A stretch of 64,000 nt of DNA from an uncultured Methanobacteriaceae archaeon (GTDB taxonomy: Archaea; Methanobacteriota; Methanobacteria; Methanobacteriales; Methanobacteriaceae). The position numbers and the translations under genes are program-made. Each line of letters starts with the position of its first letter. Position 1 is the stretch's first letter. Location of the stretch: positions 1-64,000 of the forward strand of contig CADBRM010000084.1 of the NCBI GenBank assembly GCA_902797085.1, in the 5' to 3' direction. This document shows, piece after piece, positions 26,393-36,233 of this stretch. The notes beneath the pieces are model-generated. The model ran no database searches. It saw only the letters and a program-made list of their open reading frames with translations, and was not told the DNA's origin.

Positions 26393-27838
26393 ATGAGTAC
26401 TGTTAGAACATTAGTAAAAAATACAAGCGTACTGTTTATTTCACAACTAATCAGTTATGTTCTTGCATTTTTTTATACTTTATACTCTGCAAGATACTTG
26501 GGCACTACTAATTTCGGTATTATTTCATTTGCTACTGCAATATCGGGATTATTTGCAATTTTTACTGATTTAGGATTATCAACATTAACCATACGTGAAG
26601 TTGCACGGGATAAAAATAGAACCGCCAAATATCTGGGTAACCATGGAAGTATAAAATTAATATTATCCCTTATTACTATGGGTGCCCTAATAATATTTGT
26701 TAATATCGGTACATTCGATTCAATAACAAAGTATGTAGTATACCTGATAGGTTCATCAGTAATTATCAATGCATTTTGTGGAATTTTCACATCATTATTC
26801 AGGGCATATGAACAAATGGAATACCAGTCCATTTCAGAAATCATAAATGCTTCAATAATGTTTATTGGAGTATTGGTATGTGTCTTTACACGACAAAATG
26901 TAATTGTAATGGCATTAGTATACGTAATTGCCTCATTAGCCGTGTTGCTATATAGCTTCCTTATGTGCACCAGAAATTACGGTTTAATACACTTTCAATT
27001 TGACTTTAAATTCTGGAAATATCTGATATCAAACGCATATCCTCTGGCAATTACAAGCATCTTTGCATTAATATCATTCAAAATGAACACCATTCTCTTG
27101 AACATGCTGACGACCAGTGCAGTAGTAGGAGAATATACTGCGGCATTCAATCTCATGCAGGCACTAATATTCATCCCAACAGTATTTTCCACAGCAGTTC
27201 TTCCGATATTTGCAAAGTTCTACGTGGACAGTAAGGACATGCTGTCATATTCATACCAAAAGTCATTGAAATATCTTACATTACTAAGTATGCCAATATC
27301 CATGGGTACGATGGTTCTTGCAAACAAGATAATAATGTTCATGTATGGTTCTGCATATGTCAATACAGTCCCAATACTTGAACTGATTATTTGGGCATTG
27401 CCTGCAATATTCCTGAGTTACATCTTAGGAACAAGTATTGCATCCATTAACAAACAACATGAGACAATTAAAGCAACATTCTTTTGTTTGCTGTTTAGTA
27501 CAATAGGAAACTACATATTGATTAACTTATTCAGCGGTATTGGTGCCGCAATGATTACAGTGCTTAATGAAGTCAGTATGGTATTATTCTACCTGTACAT
27601 CATGCACAAATATGGATATAAAGTACCTATGAAAGATATTTTAATCAAACCGTTCATAGCCAGCGTTGTAATGGGAGCTGTTGTGTACTACTTGAACCTG
27701 GAACTGTTTACCAGCGTAATTGTAGGAGTGGTTGTTTATTTCATTTGCATATTGGCCATCAAAACATTTGATAAGGACGATATTGAAATTCTTAAACAGT
27801 TACTGCCTGAAAAGATTAACAGAATACTAAAATTGTGA
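26393..27838 (+). CDS. Second polysaccharide flippase (MOP superfamily)
   Basis: Multi-pass protein of 481 residues with the start LVKNTSVLFISQLISYVLAF and YLGTTNFGIISFATA, the pattern of polysaccharide transporters of the RfbX/PST family. About 14 hydrophobic helices are visible. GGTGAAAAC stands before the ATG. It is followed by a GT2 gene whose reading frame starts a few bases after this stop. With the flippase at 23884 this gives two export steps in one locus, perhaps for two different glycans. Confidence 0.9.
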   Translation: MSTVRTLVKNTSVLFISQLISYVLAFFYTLYSARYLGTTNFGIISFATAISGLFAIFTDLGLSTLTIREVARDKNRTAKYLGNHGSIKLILSLITMGALIIFVNIGTFDSITKYVVYLIGSSVIINAFCGIFTSLFRAYEQMEYQSISEIINASIMFIGVLVCVFTRQNVIVMALVYVIASLAVLLYSFLMCTRNYGLIHFQFDFKFWKYLISNAYPLAITSIFALISFKMNTILLNMLTTSAVVGEYTAAFNLMQALIFIPTVFSTAVLPIFAKFYVDSKDMLSYSYQKSLKYLTLLSMPISMGTMVLANKIIMFMYGSAYVNTVPILELIIWALPAIFLSYILGTSIASINKQHETIKATFFCLLFSTIGNYILINLFSGIGAAMITVLNEVSMVLFYLYIMHKYGYKVPMKDILIKPFIASVVMGAVVYYLNLELFTSVIVGVVVYFICILAIKTFDKDDIEILKQLLPEKINRILKL

Positions 27839-27843
27839 TAAAA

Positions 27844-28548
27844 ATGATGAGCATTATCTGTGTTTATAATAATGAAGACATACTTGAAGAATATCTTATA
27901 AAAAGTTTAAACTATCAAAGCGAAGAATATGAACTGATACTTGTAGACAACAGGTTGGGCCAGTTTACCAGTGCTTCTTCAGCATTAAATCATGGAGCTG
28001 AAGAGGCCAATGGAGATTACTTTGTCTTTGCTCATCAGGACATTTATCTGCCTGACAAAGATTGGATTAAAAATACTTGCAAAACTCTTGAAAACTTAAA
28101 CAATACCGGTGTTGTGGGTGTTGCAGGTAAAACTATCGACAGCATCGTACGCGGCAATATTAAACAAGGACTGGATCCGGTTGATGTGTCACCATTCAAA
28201 ATTTCCACTCCAGAGGAAGCTTTGACATTGGATGAATGCCTATTCATAATTCCGAAAGAAGTTTTCAGAAAACATGAACTGAACGAGGACATATGTGATG
28301 ATTGGCATTTATATTGTGTAGAATACGTTTATCGTATAAAGGAAGAAGGTTATTGTGCCTACCTGATTCCAACCAATCTGGAACATAGATCAAAGGGAGC
28401 TTCCATGAGTGAAGGATACTATACTACATTACCGAAATTACAAAAAAAGTATTTTAAAAAAGGATTAATAAGAACATGTATGGGAGATTGGTTTACTTTT
28501 ATACCAATCACCATACAAAGAAGGGTGAAAAGATTTAAGATTTATTAG
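27844..28548 (+). CDS. Glycosyltransferase-like protein, GT2/StrF type
   Basis: Protein of 234 residues with the GT-A start MMSIICVYNNEDILEEYLIK, then ELILVDNR and GDYFVFAHQDIYLP, where HQD takes the place of the usual metal-binding DxD. This arrangement is that of the StrF-like branch of family 2. ATG 27844 is preferred to GTG 27835 because TGTGAT then sits 4 bases upstream. It is the last gene of the first glycan operon and ends in a 14-base convergent overlap with the V4R regulator. Donor and acceptor are unknown. Confidence 0.8.
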   Translation: MMSIICVYNNEDILEEYLIKSLNYQSEEYELILVDNRLGQFTSASSALNHGAEEANGDYFVFAHQDIYLPDKDWIKNTCKTLENLNNTGVVGVAGKTIDSIVRGNIKQGLDPVDVSPFKISTPEEALTLDECLFIIPKEVFRKHELNEDICDDWHLYCVEYVYRIKEEGYCAYLIPTNLEHRSKGASMSEGYYTTLPKLQKKYFKKGLIRTCMGDWFTFIPITIQRRVKRFKIY

Positions 28549-29287
28549 TTCCAACAGTTTCTACAATGAATGTACAACAATCATCATATTTTGATGTACA
28601 TTCAACTTCTTCCACTGAAACATTTGTTTCATAGTAACCTTCAAAAATTCCTGCCAAAATTCCCTTGGTTATATGACACAGAGGCATATTATATTGTAAA
28701 CCATCACATTCGTTACAATCATTATTTTTTAAGATTAAAGGCTCTTTGCTGCTTACCTTTATATGACCCAATCCCAAATCTTCAAATTTTTCAATAATTA
28801 ATTCCAGAAGCTCATCGAAAGTTTCAAAGTCAAAACTTTCATATATTTTTTTTCCAATATTTTTACCTGATTCGACTTCTAATGGCTCTAATTGAAGTCC
28901 ATGAACTAGTAACATTGATTTAGATTGCCTAAACAACTCCATATATAAGTGTTCTTTAGTATCTAGGTCAGATTCTATGTCAGGGCTTTTATAAATGATT
29001 TTATTAGGATATATTTCCCCTATATAATCTGCCAAAATATAGAAAAGCTTACTCCTTCTATCCAATGGATGAGATTTGAAGCTAATTATGCCTTCATCAA
29101 TGAGATTTTTCAAATGTACCGATATTGTTGATTTTGATTTACCTGTTTTGCTAACAATATCCGCTTCACTAACTTGACCCTCCAAGAGATTTAAAATCTG
29201 AATTTTAATAGGACTATCTACTATTTTTATTCCCCTTGTAGTAGAATAAATCTTGATTTTAGTGTTATTGAAATTGTTTATAGGCAT
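28535..29287 (-). CDS. HTH regulator with V4R sensor domain
   Basis: Likely transcription regulator of 250 residues. The N-terminal winged helix of ArsR type has SPIKIQILNLLEGQVSEADI and SKSTISVHLKNLIDEGII. The C-terminal 130 residues form a V4R (4-vinyl reductase-like) domain with CNECDGLQYNMPLCHITKG and TSKYDDCCTFIVE; its cysteines could bind a metal or small hydrophobic ligand. It is the only regulator in the glycan locus and lies antisense between two gene runs. A perfect dyad directly upstream suggests that it controls its own gene. Whether it controls the neighbouring glycan genes is inference. Confidence 0.85.
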   Translation of the reverse strand: MPINNFNNTKIKIYSTTRGIKIVDSPIKIQILNLLEGQVSEADIVSKTGKSKSTISVHLKNLIDEGIISFKSHPLDRRSKLFYILADYIGEIYPNKIIYKSPDIESDLDTKEHLYMELFRQSKSMLLVHGLQLEPLEVESGKNIGKKIYESFDFETFDELLELIIEKFEDLGLGHIKVSSKEPLILKNNDCNECDGLQYNMPLCHITKGILAGIFEGYYETNVSVEEVECTSKYDDCCTFIVETVGTNKS

Positions 29288-29291
29288 CATA

Positions 29292-29316
29292 ATTATTTCT
29301 ATGTGATGGAAATAAT
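29292..29316. promoter_or_regulatory. Inverted repeat upstream of the V4R regulator
   Basis: ATTATTTC at 29292-29299 and GAAATAAT at 29309-29316 form a perfect 8-base-pair dyad with a 9-base spacer, only 4 bases before the ATG of the regulator. The size suits a dimeric winged-helix protein. It could also be a hairpin in the short leader. No Shine-Dalgarno site is visible here. Confidence 0.4.
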
Positions 29317-29515
29317 ATAAATCTTTTTATTTAAAATAAAAGGATATTAAATAATTATACTAAAAAAATGGAATAAAGGTAAACGAAAATTTAAAAAGAA
29401 TATTGATAATAGAACTTATATATGATTTAATTTATAAACAAAAGAGTTTATATCAAATTTAGTAATATATATTTTAATAAATAGACAATAATATTAAAAA
29501 ATAGGGGAAAGGAAA

Positions 29516-30532
29516 ATGGTTTTTATTTTATCAAAATTATATGGAATGCTACCTGAAAATTTAAAAAACCATCCAAAGGTAATTGAGATGGTTCAAAGAT
29601 TCAACAATAACAATAAATTTCGGGAATTGGAATCTCATTACCGCATGCTAGACCTTATTTTCAGCAGCTGCGACATTAAAGCTACAGGAACTATGCGTCA
29701 AATTCAATTATTATCTCTGGAACTACTGAAATTATTTGACAATATCTGTAAAAAACATGACATCAAATATTGGATTGACTATGGTACCTTATTAGGAGCC
29801 GTAAGACACAGAGGTTTTGTTCCATGGGATGATGATATAGATGTTTCCATGTTAAGGGAGGATTATAATAAATTTATGGAAGTCTTTCCACAGGAAATTG
29901 AAAAAATCGATGCCTTAAAAGACCATTTAATAATTTCCAGACTCAACAAACCGCATGAAAATTTCCCTGAAAACTGTAATGAACAGGACATATTGAATAA
30001 TGGTACTTTCATATTATTCTTCCAATGTGCATTCAAAAAACCTTTTGTACACTTCGATGTCTTCCCTAAGGAATACATTCTGGATGAAGGCCTTACAGAA
30101 GAAAGAAATAAAAATCAGACGGAACTACAGGTCGAATTCAGGGAAAAAATTGAAGATGGAACTTGGACTTTTGATGAGGGATTGGAAATCCAAAGTGCCA
30201 AAATGAAATTTACTTATGATGAAACTTCACAGATATCCGATGCAATTGATGGTCCCCATAACAACATTCACAACAGGATTTATCCGACAGAATACATTTT
30301 CCCTTTAAAAACCATAACTTTTGAGGAATACGAATTTAATTGTCCAAATGATTATGAAGAATATTTACCATTAATTTACGGTCCGGAATATATGCACATC
30401 CCACATATTGCATTAGATCATAATACAACAGGATTTGTTAAAGACCAATATGACAACAACAAGAAAGAGATTGATAAAGGATTTGAAGAATCCATTAACC
30501 TGTTAAAGGAAATCAATGAAAACTTTCAATGA
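29516..30532 (+). CDS. LicD family phosphotransferase
   Basis: Nucleotidyltransferase-fold protein of 338 residues. The LicD core is clear: KHDIKYWIDYGTLLGAVRHR followed by GFVPWDDDIDVSML, with the metal-binding DDDID. LicD proteins move phosphocholine or similar phosphodiester groups from CDP-alcohols onto teichoic acids or surface glycans. The N-terminal 60 residues are variable. A GGGGAAAGGA site precedes the ATG. No licA/licC (choline kinase or cytidylyltransferase) is in the window, so the group transferred is unknown. The downstream 297 bases contain no gene that I can support. Confidence 0.9.
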   Translation: MVFILSKLYGMLPENLKNHPKVIEMVQRFNNNNKFRELESHYRMLDLIFSSCDIKATGTMRQIQLLSLELLKLFDNICKKHDIKYWIDYGTLLGAVRHRGFVPWDDDIDVSMLREDYNKFMEVFPQEIEKIDALKDHLIISRLNKPHENFPENCNEQDILNNGTFILFFQCAFKKPFVHFDVFPKEYILDEGLTEERNKNQTELQVEFREKIEDGTWTFDEGLEIQSAKMKFTYDETSQISDAIDGPHNNIHNRIYPTEYIFPLKTITFEEYEFNCPNDYEEYLPLIYGPEYMHIPHIALDHNTTGFVKDQYDNNKKEIDKGFEESINLLKEINENFQ

Positions 30533-30829
30533 TTATCTTTTCCAATGAACTCCCGTTTTCTATTTTTTTTTATTTTCTGACCAAATGTATTGATTTTGAA
30601 TATCAACAACCTTATCATATTAAGTCCCCATCTTAAATTAAGAAACTTTATCTGTTTATATAATGAAAACAGTGCTATAATTAATATTGAGAAAATAAAA
30701 GAAAATTACATCAGTTTTTTAAAGATTTAGTTAAATAGATTTTAAAAATTTAAATAAAAAAAAAGTGATATATAAATATTAATTATAAATGTTTTAAAAA
30801 AAATCAATGGAAAGTAAGGAGATTTTATA

Positions 30830-31831
30830 GTGGACATTAAAAGTGCATATGAAGGAGAAACCATCCTAATAACGGGTGGAGCAGGTTGTGTAGGGAGTAA
30901 CCTGACAAAGAAACTAGCCGAATTTAATCCGAAAAAGATTATCATATTGGATAATTTATCATCAGCGTATAAGTGGAACATACCTAAAGCAGACTGTATT
31001 GAATTCATTGAAGGAGACATCTGTGATGATCAGGTATTAAAATGGGTATTCAAAGAGTCACCAGATTATGTTTTCCATTTAGCGGCTCATTTCGCAAATC
31101 AAAATTCAGTAGACAAACCGGAAATAGATTTGAAAGTTAACGGTTTAGGAATTCTTAAAGTATTAGAATATGCACAATTAACAGGAGTAAAAAGATTTGT
31201 ATACTCTAGTAGCGGATGTGGAGTTTATGGACTGGATTCAAAAATGCCTTTTGAAGAACATGACATTAGTATCAGTTTGCATACACCATATCAGGTAACT
31301 AAACTTTTAGGAGAATTATATACTAACTACTTCCACAATTTATACGATTTGCCAATAGTTAATGCCCGATTCTTTAATGTCTTTGGACCCGGAGAAGTAC
31401 CTGGAAAATATAGGAACGTGATTCCTAACTTTATGTATTGGGCTATGAACGGTCAGGCATTACCCATTACCGGTGATGGAACCGAAACCCGTGATTGGAC
31501 TTATGTTGAAGATATCGTTCAAGGATTAACTAAAATGGGTGTAATAGAAGAGGCTATTGGAGAATCCATTAATCTGGGTTCCGGTAAGGATCATCAAGTT
31601 ATTGACATGGCCAATAAAGTCAATAAATTATGTGGTAACAAAGCTGGAATTGAATACAAAGAAAGAAGAAATTGGGATGCTAAAAATAAATTATTATCAT
31701 CCATAGACAAAGCAAAAAGAATATTAAAATACGAACCAACAGTATCATTCGAAGATGGATTGGAAAATACGCATGATTGGTTTGTAAATAATTGGGATAA
31801 TATCCAAAAAAGTGCAGAATTTAAATTTTAA
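30830..31831 (+). CDS. NAD-dependent nucleotide-sugar epimerase/dehydratase
   Basis: Extended SDR protein of 333 residues. The NAD motif GGAGCVGSNLTKKL is at residues 16-29, the catalytic Tyr-Lys pair is in TPYQVTKLLGELY, and ARFFNVFGPGEVP and TGDGTETRDWTYV are family features. The serine before the Tyr motif is in SSSGCGVYG. It differs clearly from the epimerase at 22909, so it probably makes a different sugar. GTG is the start codon, with AAGGAG upstream. It heads the long plus-strand run of glycosyltransferase genes. Confidence 0.87.
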   Translation: MDIKSAYEGETILITGGAGCVGSNLTKKLAEFNPKKIIILDNLSSAYKWNIPKADCIEFIEGDICDDQVLKWVFKESPDYVFHLAAHFANQNSVDKPEIDLKVNGLGILKVLEYAQLTGVKRFVYSSSGCGVYGLDSKMPFEEHDISISLHTPYQVTKLLGELYTNYFHNLYDLPIVNARFFNVFGPGEVPGKYRNVIPNFMYWAMNGQALPITGDGTETRDWTYVEDIVQGLTKMGVIEEAIGESINLGSGKDHQVIDMANKVNKLCGNKAGIEYKERRNWDAKNKLLSSIDKAKRILKYEPTVSFEDGLENTHDWFVNNWDNIQKSAEFKF

Positions 31832-31857
31832 AATAAATCCAAAAAATGGTGATTGAA

Positions 31858-33084
31858 ATGAGAATACTTGTAGTGCAAGAGTCTGACTGGATTAAAAGAA
31901 ATCCTCATCAACAACATCATTTAATGGAATTATTAGGTCTAAGAGGACATCAAATAAGAGTCATAGACTACGAAGTTGAATGGAAATTAAACAAGGAACC
32001 AGAAGGAAGACATACCTCACCTAGAAAAGTATTTGAACACTATAAAAAAGTATACAACACAGACAATGTAACAGTTATCCGGCCTCCACTAATTAAAATT
32101 CCAGTAATTAATTACTTTTCAATATTATACTACCATAAAAAGGAAATTAAAAGACAGATCATAGAATTTAAACCGGATATCATAGTAGGATTTGGAATAT
32201 TAAATGCAAATATAGCTTCAAGAATTGCTAAAAAAGAAAAGATTCCTTTCGTATACTATTTCATTGATGTTTTACACCAATTAATTCCAGAAAAAGCATT
32301 TAGAAGTTTAGGAAAAAGAATTACAAAGAAAACCATAAAAAATTCGTCATACGTACTGACAATCAACAGGAGACTAAATGAAACAGCCGTTGAATTAGGT
32401 GCAAATCCACATAAAATGGCCATTATTGATGCAGGAATAAATTTAAAACAATTTAATTATAAAAAACACAGCGGAATGAAAATTCGCAGACATTACCGTA
32501 TGACCAAAGATGATATTGTCCTATTCTTCATGGGTTTCTTATATGATTTTGCAGGCCTTAAAGAGTTAGCCACTGAATTAGGAAAAAATAAGGCAAGATA
32601 TCCGAATATCAAATTGTTAATTACCGGTGACGGTGATGCTTTTGAAGAGTTACAATCAATTAAAGAGGAATATGATCTTCAAAACCAATTGATTCTTACA
32701 GGCAGACAAAAATACACCATAATGCCATCATTAATAGGTGCTAGTGACATTTGCATTCTTCCTGCCTACCAACATGAAATAATCATGCAGGACATCGTAC
32801 CTATTAAATTATATGAGTATATGGCTATGCAAAAACCAGTTATAGCTACTAGACTTCCAGGATTAGTAGCAGAATTTGGTGAAAAAAACGGTATAATTTA
32901 TATCAACAGACCTGAAGAGGTACTTGAAATAGTACAGGACAGATTTAAAAACAAAAAGGATATTGAGGAAATCGGTTTAGCCGGTTACAACTTTGTTAAA
33001 GATAATGATTGGAGCAAACTAGCGATTAAATTTGAAAGCATCCTTGAAAACTTAGTGTTAGATTTACTTCTTAGAGAAATCTAG
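31858..33084 (+). CDS. Glycosyltransferase, family 4-like
   Basis: GT-B enzyme of 408 residues. The N-terminal domain starts MRILVVQESDWIKRNPHQQH; the C-terminal nucleotide-sugar domain has FFMGFLYDFAGLKELA, LILTGRQKY and LYEYMAMQKPVIATRLPG, the usual donor-site helix. The start at 31858 has GGTGAT 4 bases upstream, whereas the longer reading from 31846 does not. It follows the epimerase by 26 bases. Donor unknown. Confidence 0.85.
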   Translation: MRILVVQESDWIKRNPHQQHHLMELLGLRGHQIRVIDYEVEWKLNKEPEGRHTSPRKVFEHYKKVYNTDNVTVIRPPLIKIPVINYFSILYYHKKEIKRQIIEFKPDIIVGFGILNANIASRIAKKEKIPFVYYFIDVLHQLIPEKAFRSLGKRITKKTIKNSSYVLTINRRLNETAVELGANPHKMAIIDAGINLKQFNYKKHSGMKIRRHYRMTKDDIVLFFMGFLYDFAGLKELATELGKNKARYPNIKLLITGDGDAFEELQSIKEEYDLQNQLILTGRQKYTIMPSLIGASDICILPAYQHEIIMQDIVPIKLYEYMAMQKPVIATRLPGLVAEFGEKNGIIYINRPEEVLEIVQDRFKNKKDIEEIGLAGYNFVKDNDWSKLAIKFESILENLVLDLLLREI

Positions 33085-33113
33085 CCCCTTACTTTTTTTA
33101 TTGAGTGATTTTA

Positions 33114-34259
33114 ATGAATATATTACAGGTTATTCCTTATTTTGCATTTACTAGAGGTGGAGATGTAAATGTATGTTACAATATAACCAAACAATTTACA
33201 AAAATGGGACATAATGTTACTATCTTAACAACTACTTTTGATTATGACAAGGAAGATACAGACAGTATTGAAAGATTAAGTATGGTTCCCATTGAATACA
33301 AATTCAATTTAGCTTTGTTTATATATTCTCCCGACATTAAAGACTGGCTTGACAATAACATAGAGCGTTTTGATATAATCCACCTACATGAACTAAGATC
33401 GTATCAGAACAATGTCTTAATCAAATATGCTGAAAAATACGACATTCCCTACATTTTACAACCACATGCATCCACCCCAAAACACGTTAACAAATCTTTC
33501 ATCAAATATGGTTATGACATTCTATATGGAAATAGAATAATGCGGAACGCTACAACCACAATAGCAGTATCCGAAGAAGAAGCATACTATGACAAGAAAA
33601 TGAAGGCCAAGGATGTTAGAGTTATTTATAACGGTATGAATCTTGAAGACTATGACAATTTACCTAAAAAAGGAGAATTTAAAGAAAGACACGGCATTAA
33701 CTCACCCTACATATTATATCTTGGTAGAATGGATAAGTTAAAAGGAATAAACCATTTGATTGAAGCATTCGGCATGTTGCCTGATGAATTCTCAGAATAC
33801 GAACTGGTAATTGCCGGAAAGATTACCGAATACAAGAAGGAATTGGATAAGTTAATATTATCAAATAATCTTAAGGACAGAGTAATATTTACAGACTTTG
33901 TTGAAGAGGATGAAAAAATTAGTATTTATCATGATGCCGAATTATTTGTAAATCCCGTAAAATATATGGGCGGAGTTTCCATAACCGTGTTTGAATCTAT
34001 TCTATCAGATACTCCAGTCATTGTGACTCCCGAATCTGGTGAAGTAATCGAAAAGATTAATGCAGGAACTCTTGTTGAATACAATGACATTGAAGCTCTT
34101 AAAAATGAAATGATACGTTCATTAACAGACAAGGATATGACTCTAAAACAATTGGCAAACGGACAGAATTACATCAGAACCCATCTGGATTGGGAAAGCG
34201 TCTCCAACAGAATATTAAATATTTATCACGAAGCCATTGAAGGTGAAAATCATGAGTAG
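33114..34259 (+). CDS. Glycosyltransferase, family 4
   Basis: GT-B enzyme of 381 residues. MNILQVIPYFAFTRGGDVNV is the N-terminal glycine-rich loop, PYILYLGRMDKLKGINHLIE the start of the second domain and VNPVKYMGGVSITVFESIL the donor site with its Glu. GAGTGAT lies 4 bases before ATG 33114, so the GTG at 33105 is rejected. Its last 8 bases overlap the next glycosyltransferase gene, showing a common transcript. Confidence 0.88.
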   Translation: MNILQVIPYFAFTRGGDVNVCYNITKQFTKMGHNVTILTTTFDYDKEDTDSIERLSMVPIEYKFNLALFIYSPDIKDWLDNNIERFDIIHLHELRSYQNNVLIKYAEKYDIPYILQPHASTPKHVNKSFIKYGYDILYGNRIMRNATTTIAVSEEEAYYDKKMKAKDVRVIYNGMNLEDYDNLPKKGEFKERHGINSPYILYLGRMDKLKGINHLIEAFGMLPDEFSEYELVIAGKITEYKKELDKLILSNNLKDRVIFTDFVEEDEKISIYHDAELFVNPVKYMGGVSITVFESILSDTPVIVTPESGEVIEKINAGTLVEYNDIEALKNEMIRSLTDKDMTLKQLANGQNYIRTHLDWESVSNRILNIYHEAIEGENHE

Positions 34260-35427
34260 GATACTGTTGATATGCCATGACATTCCTTCAATGACTGTTG
34301 GAGCAACACTCCCCATATATCATCTAATCAGACAGTTAGGAAATAAATATGAGATTTCTTTAGTCTCATTTGATTCTAAAAAGTACTCTATCAAAGAATT
34401 GAAAGAGTATCTCTTCGATTACAAGACAATTGATATTCCCGAATATTTGGACATTAAAAATCAGCTAATGTACACCACCAGGAATATGTTTTCAATAGAT
34501 AACCTCAAGACCAAAAGTTTCCTTAATTACTACTACCATTCCGGCATGAATAAGCTTATACAATCGGAAGCAAAAAAGGATGTGGATGTTATAATAACGG
34601 ATATGCCTATGGCTTTTTATGCTAAAGACATTCCTGTTCCCAAAATTGCCTATGCTTTTGATGCCGTAAGCGATTATAATTACAACATGTATCGTAAATC
34701 CGAAAACATAACCTCTAAGATATATTGGTATCTCAACTATTTGAAAATACACCGTTATGAAAAAACATACAACTATTTTGACTATTGCATCCTAGTAAAC
34801 GATAAGGACAAGGAACTATTGAAGAAAGATATTAATATTCCCCTTGAGGTAATCCCAAACGGTGTTGATACCACTTTTTTCAAGAATGAAAACAAGGAAT
34901 CCGAGGTAAAACTGGTATTTTTAGGAGATATGAGTACTCCACCAAATAACGATGCTGTCAAATACTTCGTTGAAGATATTTACCCACTGATTCTTAAAGA
35001 GAAAATGATTAAGCTGTATGTTGTTGGCAGAAATCCATCACCATATATTCAAAGCATAAAGAATGAACATGTTAAAGTTACAGGACCTGTGGAAGATGTC
35101 AGAAGTTATTTAACCCCAAACACAATCTTCGTTACGCCCATGATTTCCGGTACCGGGATAAAAAATAAAATTTTAGAAGCCATGAGTATGGAACTACCTG
35201 TAGTATCCACCAGCATAGGCATTAGCGGAATTAATGCAGAAAACGGGGTTGAATATATTTTAGCGGACACTACAGAAGAATTTAAAGAAGCCATTGTCAA
35301 ATTATCTTCGGACAAAGATTTGCGTGACAAAATTGGAAAAAATGCAAGAATTTTTGTTGAAAACAATTATTCGTGGGAAACCTCAATGGATAGATTAGAG
35401 TCTATTATCATCAAATTAATTCCCTGA
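34252..35427 (+). CDS. Glycosyltransferase, family 4-like
   Basis: GT-B enzyme of 391 residues. The opening MSRILLICHDIPSMTVGATL and the C-terminal LVFLGDMSTPPNNDAVKYF, RSYLTPNTIFVTPMISGTGI and KILEAMSMELPVVSTSIG fit family 4 with a WsaF-like acceptor domain. AGGTGA lies before ATG 34252, inside the end of the preceding gene. The overlap suggests coupled translation. Confidence 0.85.
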   Translation: MSRILLICHDIPSMTVGATLPIYHLIRQLGNKYEISLVSFDSKKYSIKELKEYLFDYKTIDIPEYLDIKNQLMYTTRNMFSIDNLKTKSFLNYYYHSGMNKLIQSEAKKDVDVIITDMPMAFYAKDIPVPKIAYAFDAVSDYNYNMYRKSENITSKIYWYLNYLKIHRYEKTYNYFDYCILVNDKDKELLKKDINIPLEVIPNGVDTTFFKNENKESEVKLVFLGDMSTPPNNDAVKYFVEDIYPLILKEKMIKLYVVGRNPSPYIQSIKNEHVKVTGPVEDVRSYLTPNTIFVTPMISGTGIKNKILEAMSMELPVVSTSIGISGINAENGVEYILADTTEEFKEAIVKLSSDKDLRDKIGKNARIFVENNYSWETSMDRLESIIIKLIP

Positions 35428-35512
35428 ACTATTTATTTAAATACTAACAAAGTAATAATAAGATAAATAATTGAAAAAAATATACATAAATAATATTAGG
35501 ATTTGTTTAAAG

Positions 35513-36202
35513 ATGAAAGTATCATTTGTTATTCCAGCATTAAATGAGGAAGGTATTGTAGGAAGAACCATTAAAAGTATTCCTGTTGATGAGATTAAAG
35601 AAGCTGGATATGAAGTAGAAATTATAGTAGTAAATAATGACTCTACAGACAATACAGAACAAGAAGCACGTGAAGCTGGTGCTACAGTATTTTTAGAAAA
35701 GAATCGCGGATACGGAAATGCATATCAGCGTGGATTCAAAGAAGCTAGTGGAGACATATTAATAATGGGTGATGCTGATGGAACATACCCTCTAGAACAA
35801 GCTATGGACTTCATTAATCTTATTGTTGAAGATGGATGTGATTTTGTTATAGGATCACGTTTTGACGGAACGATAGAAGATGGTGCTATGCCAGCTCTCC
35901 ATAAATATATTGGTAATCCTATGTTAACCAAAATGCTAAATATCTTCTTCCATTCAGACTATTCTGACACCCACTGTGGTATGAGGGCATTTACAAAAGA
36001 AGCTTATTCAAAAATGGAACTAAGTGCTCCAGGTATGGAATATGCAATTGAAATGGTTATTGAAGCTTCAGAAAAGAATTTAAACATTAAGGAAGTCCCT
36101 ATCTATTATAGAAAAAGGGGCGGAGGAGAAGCTAAACTTAGCTCATTTGATGACGGATGGAGACATGTTAAATACATGTTTAACCGTAAATTTAATAAAT
36201 AA
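35513..36202 (+). CDS. Glycosyltransferase family 2, dolichyl-phosphate mannosyltransferase-like
   Basis: GT-A enzyme of 229 residues without membrane helices. [20 protein letters not shown] is the classic start, [14 protein letters not shown] and [14 protein letters not shown] carry the donor-binding Asp residues (DADG), and [17 protein letters not shown] is typical of DPM1-like enzymes. It probably charges a polyprenyl phosphate carrier with a hexose, giving donors for membrane-bound transferases such as the protein at 39824. The in-frame ATG 35513 is chosen on similarity; the longer reading from 35471 adds a non-homologous basic stretch. Confidence 0.88.
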   Translation: MKVSFVIPALNEEGIVGRTIKSIPVDEIKEAGYEVEIIVVNNDSTDNTEQEAREAGATVFLEKNRGYGNAYQRGFKEASGDILIMGDADGTYPLEQAMDFINLIVEDGCDFVIGSRFDGTIEDGAMPALHKYIGNPMLTKMLNIFFHSDYSDTHCGMRAFTKEAYSKMELSAPGMEYAIEMVIEASEKNLNIKEVPIYYRKRGGGEAKLSSFDDGWRHVKYMFNRKFNK

Positions 36203-36233
36203 TTCTTTTATTAATTTATAGGAGAGTATTTTA

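Noticed and set aside
30526-30705. Open minus-strand frame of 59 codons in the gap after licD, with a hydrophobic start (SILIIALFSLYKQIKF) and a basic end.
   Set aside because: It has no standard start except an internal ATG, no Shine-Dalgarno site, and overlaps the end of licD. The rest of the 297-base gap 30533-30829 is AT-rich with no gene seen apart from the upstream region of the epimerase.
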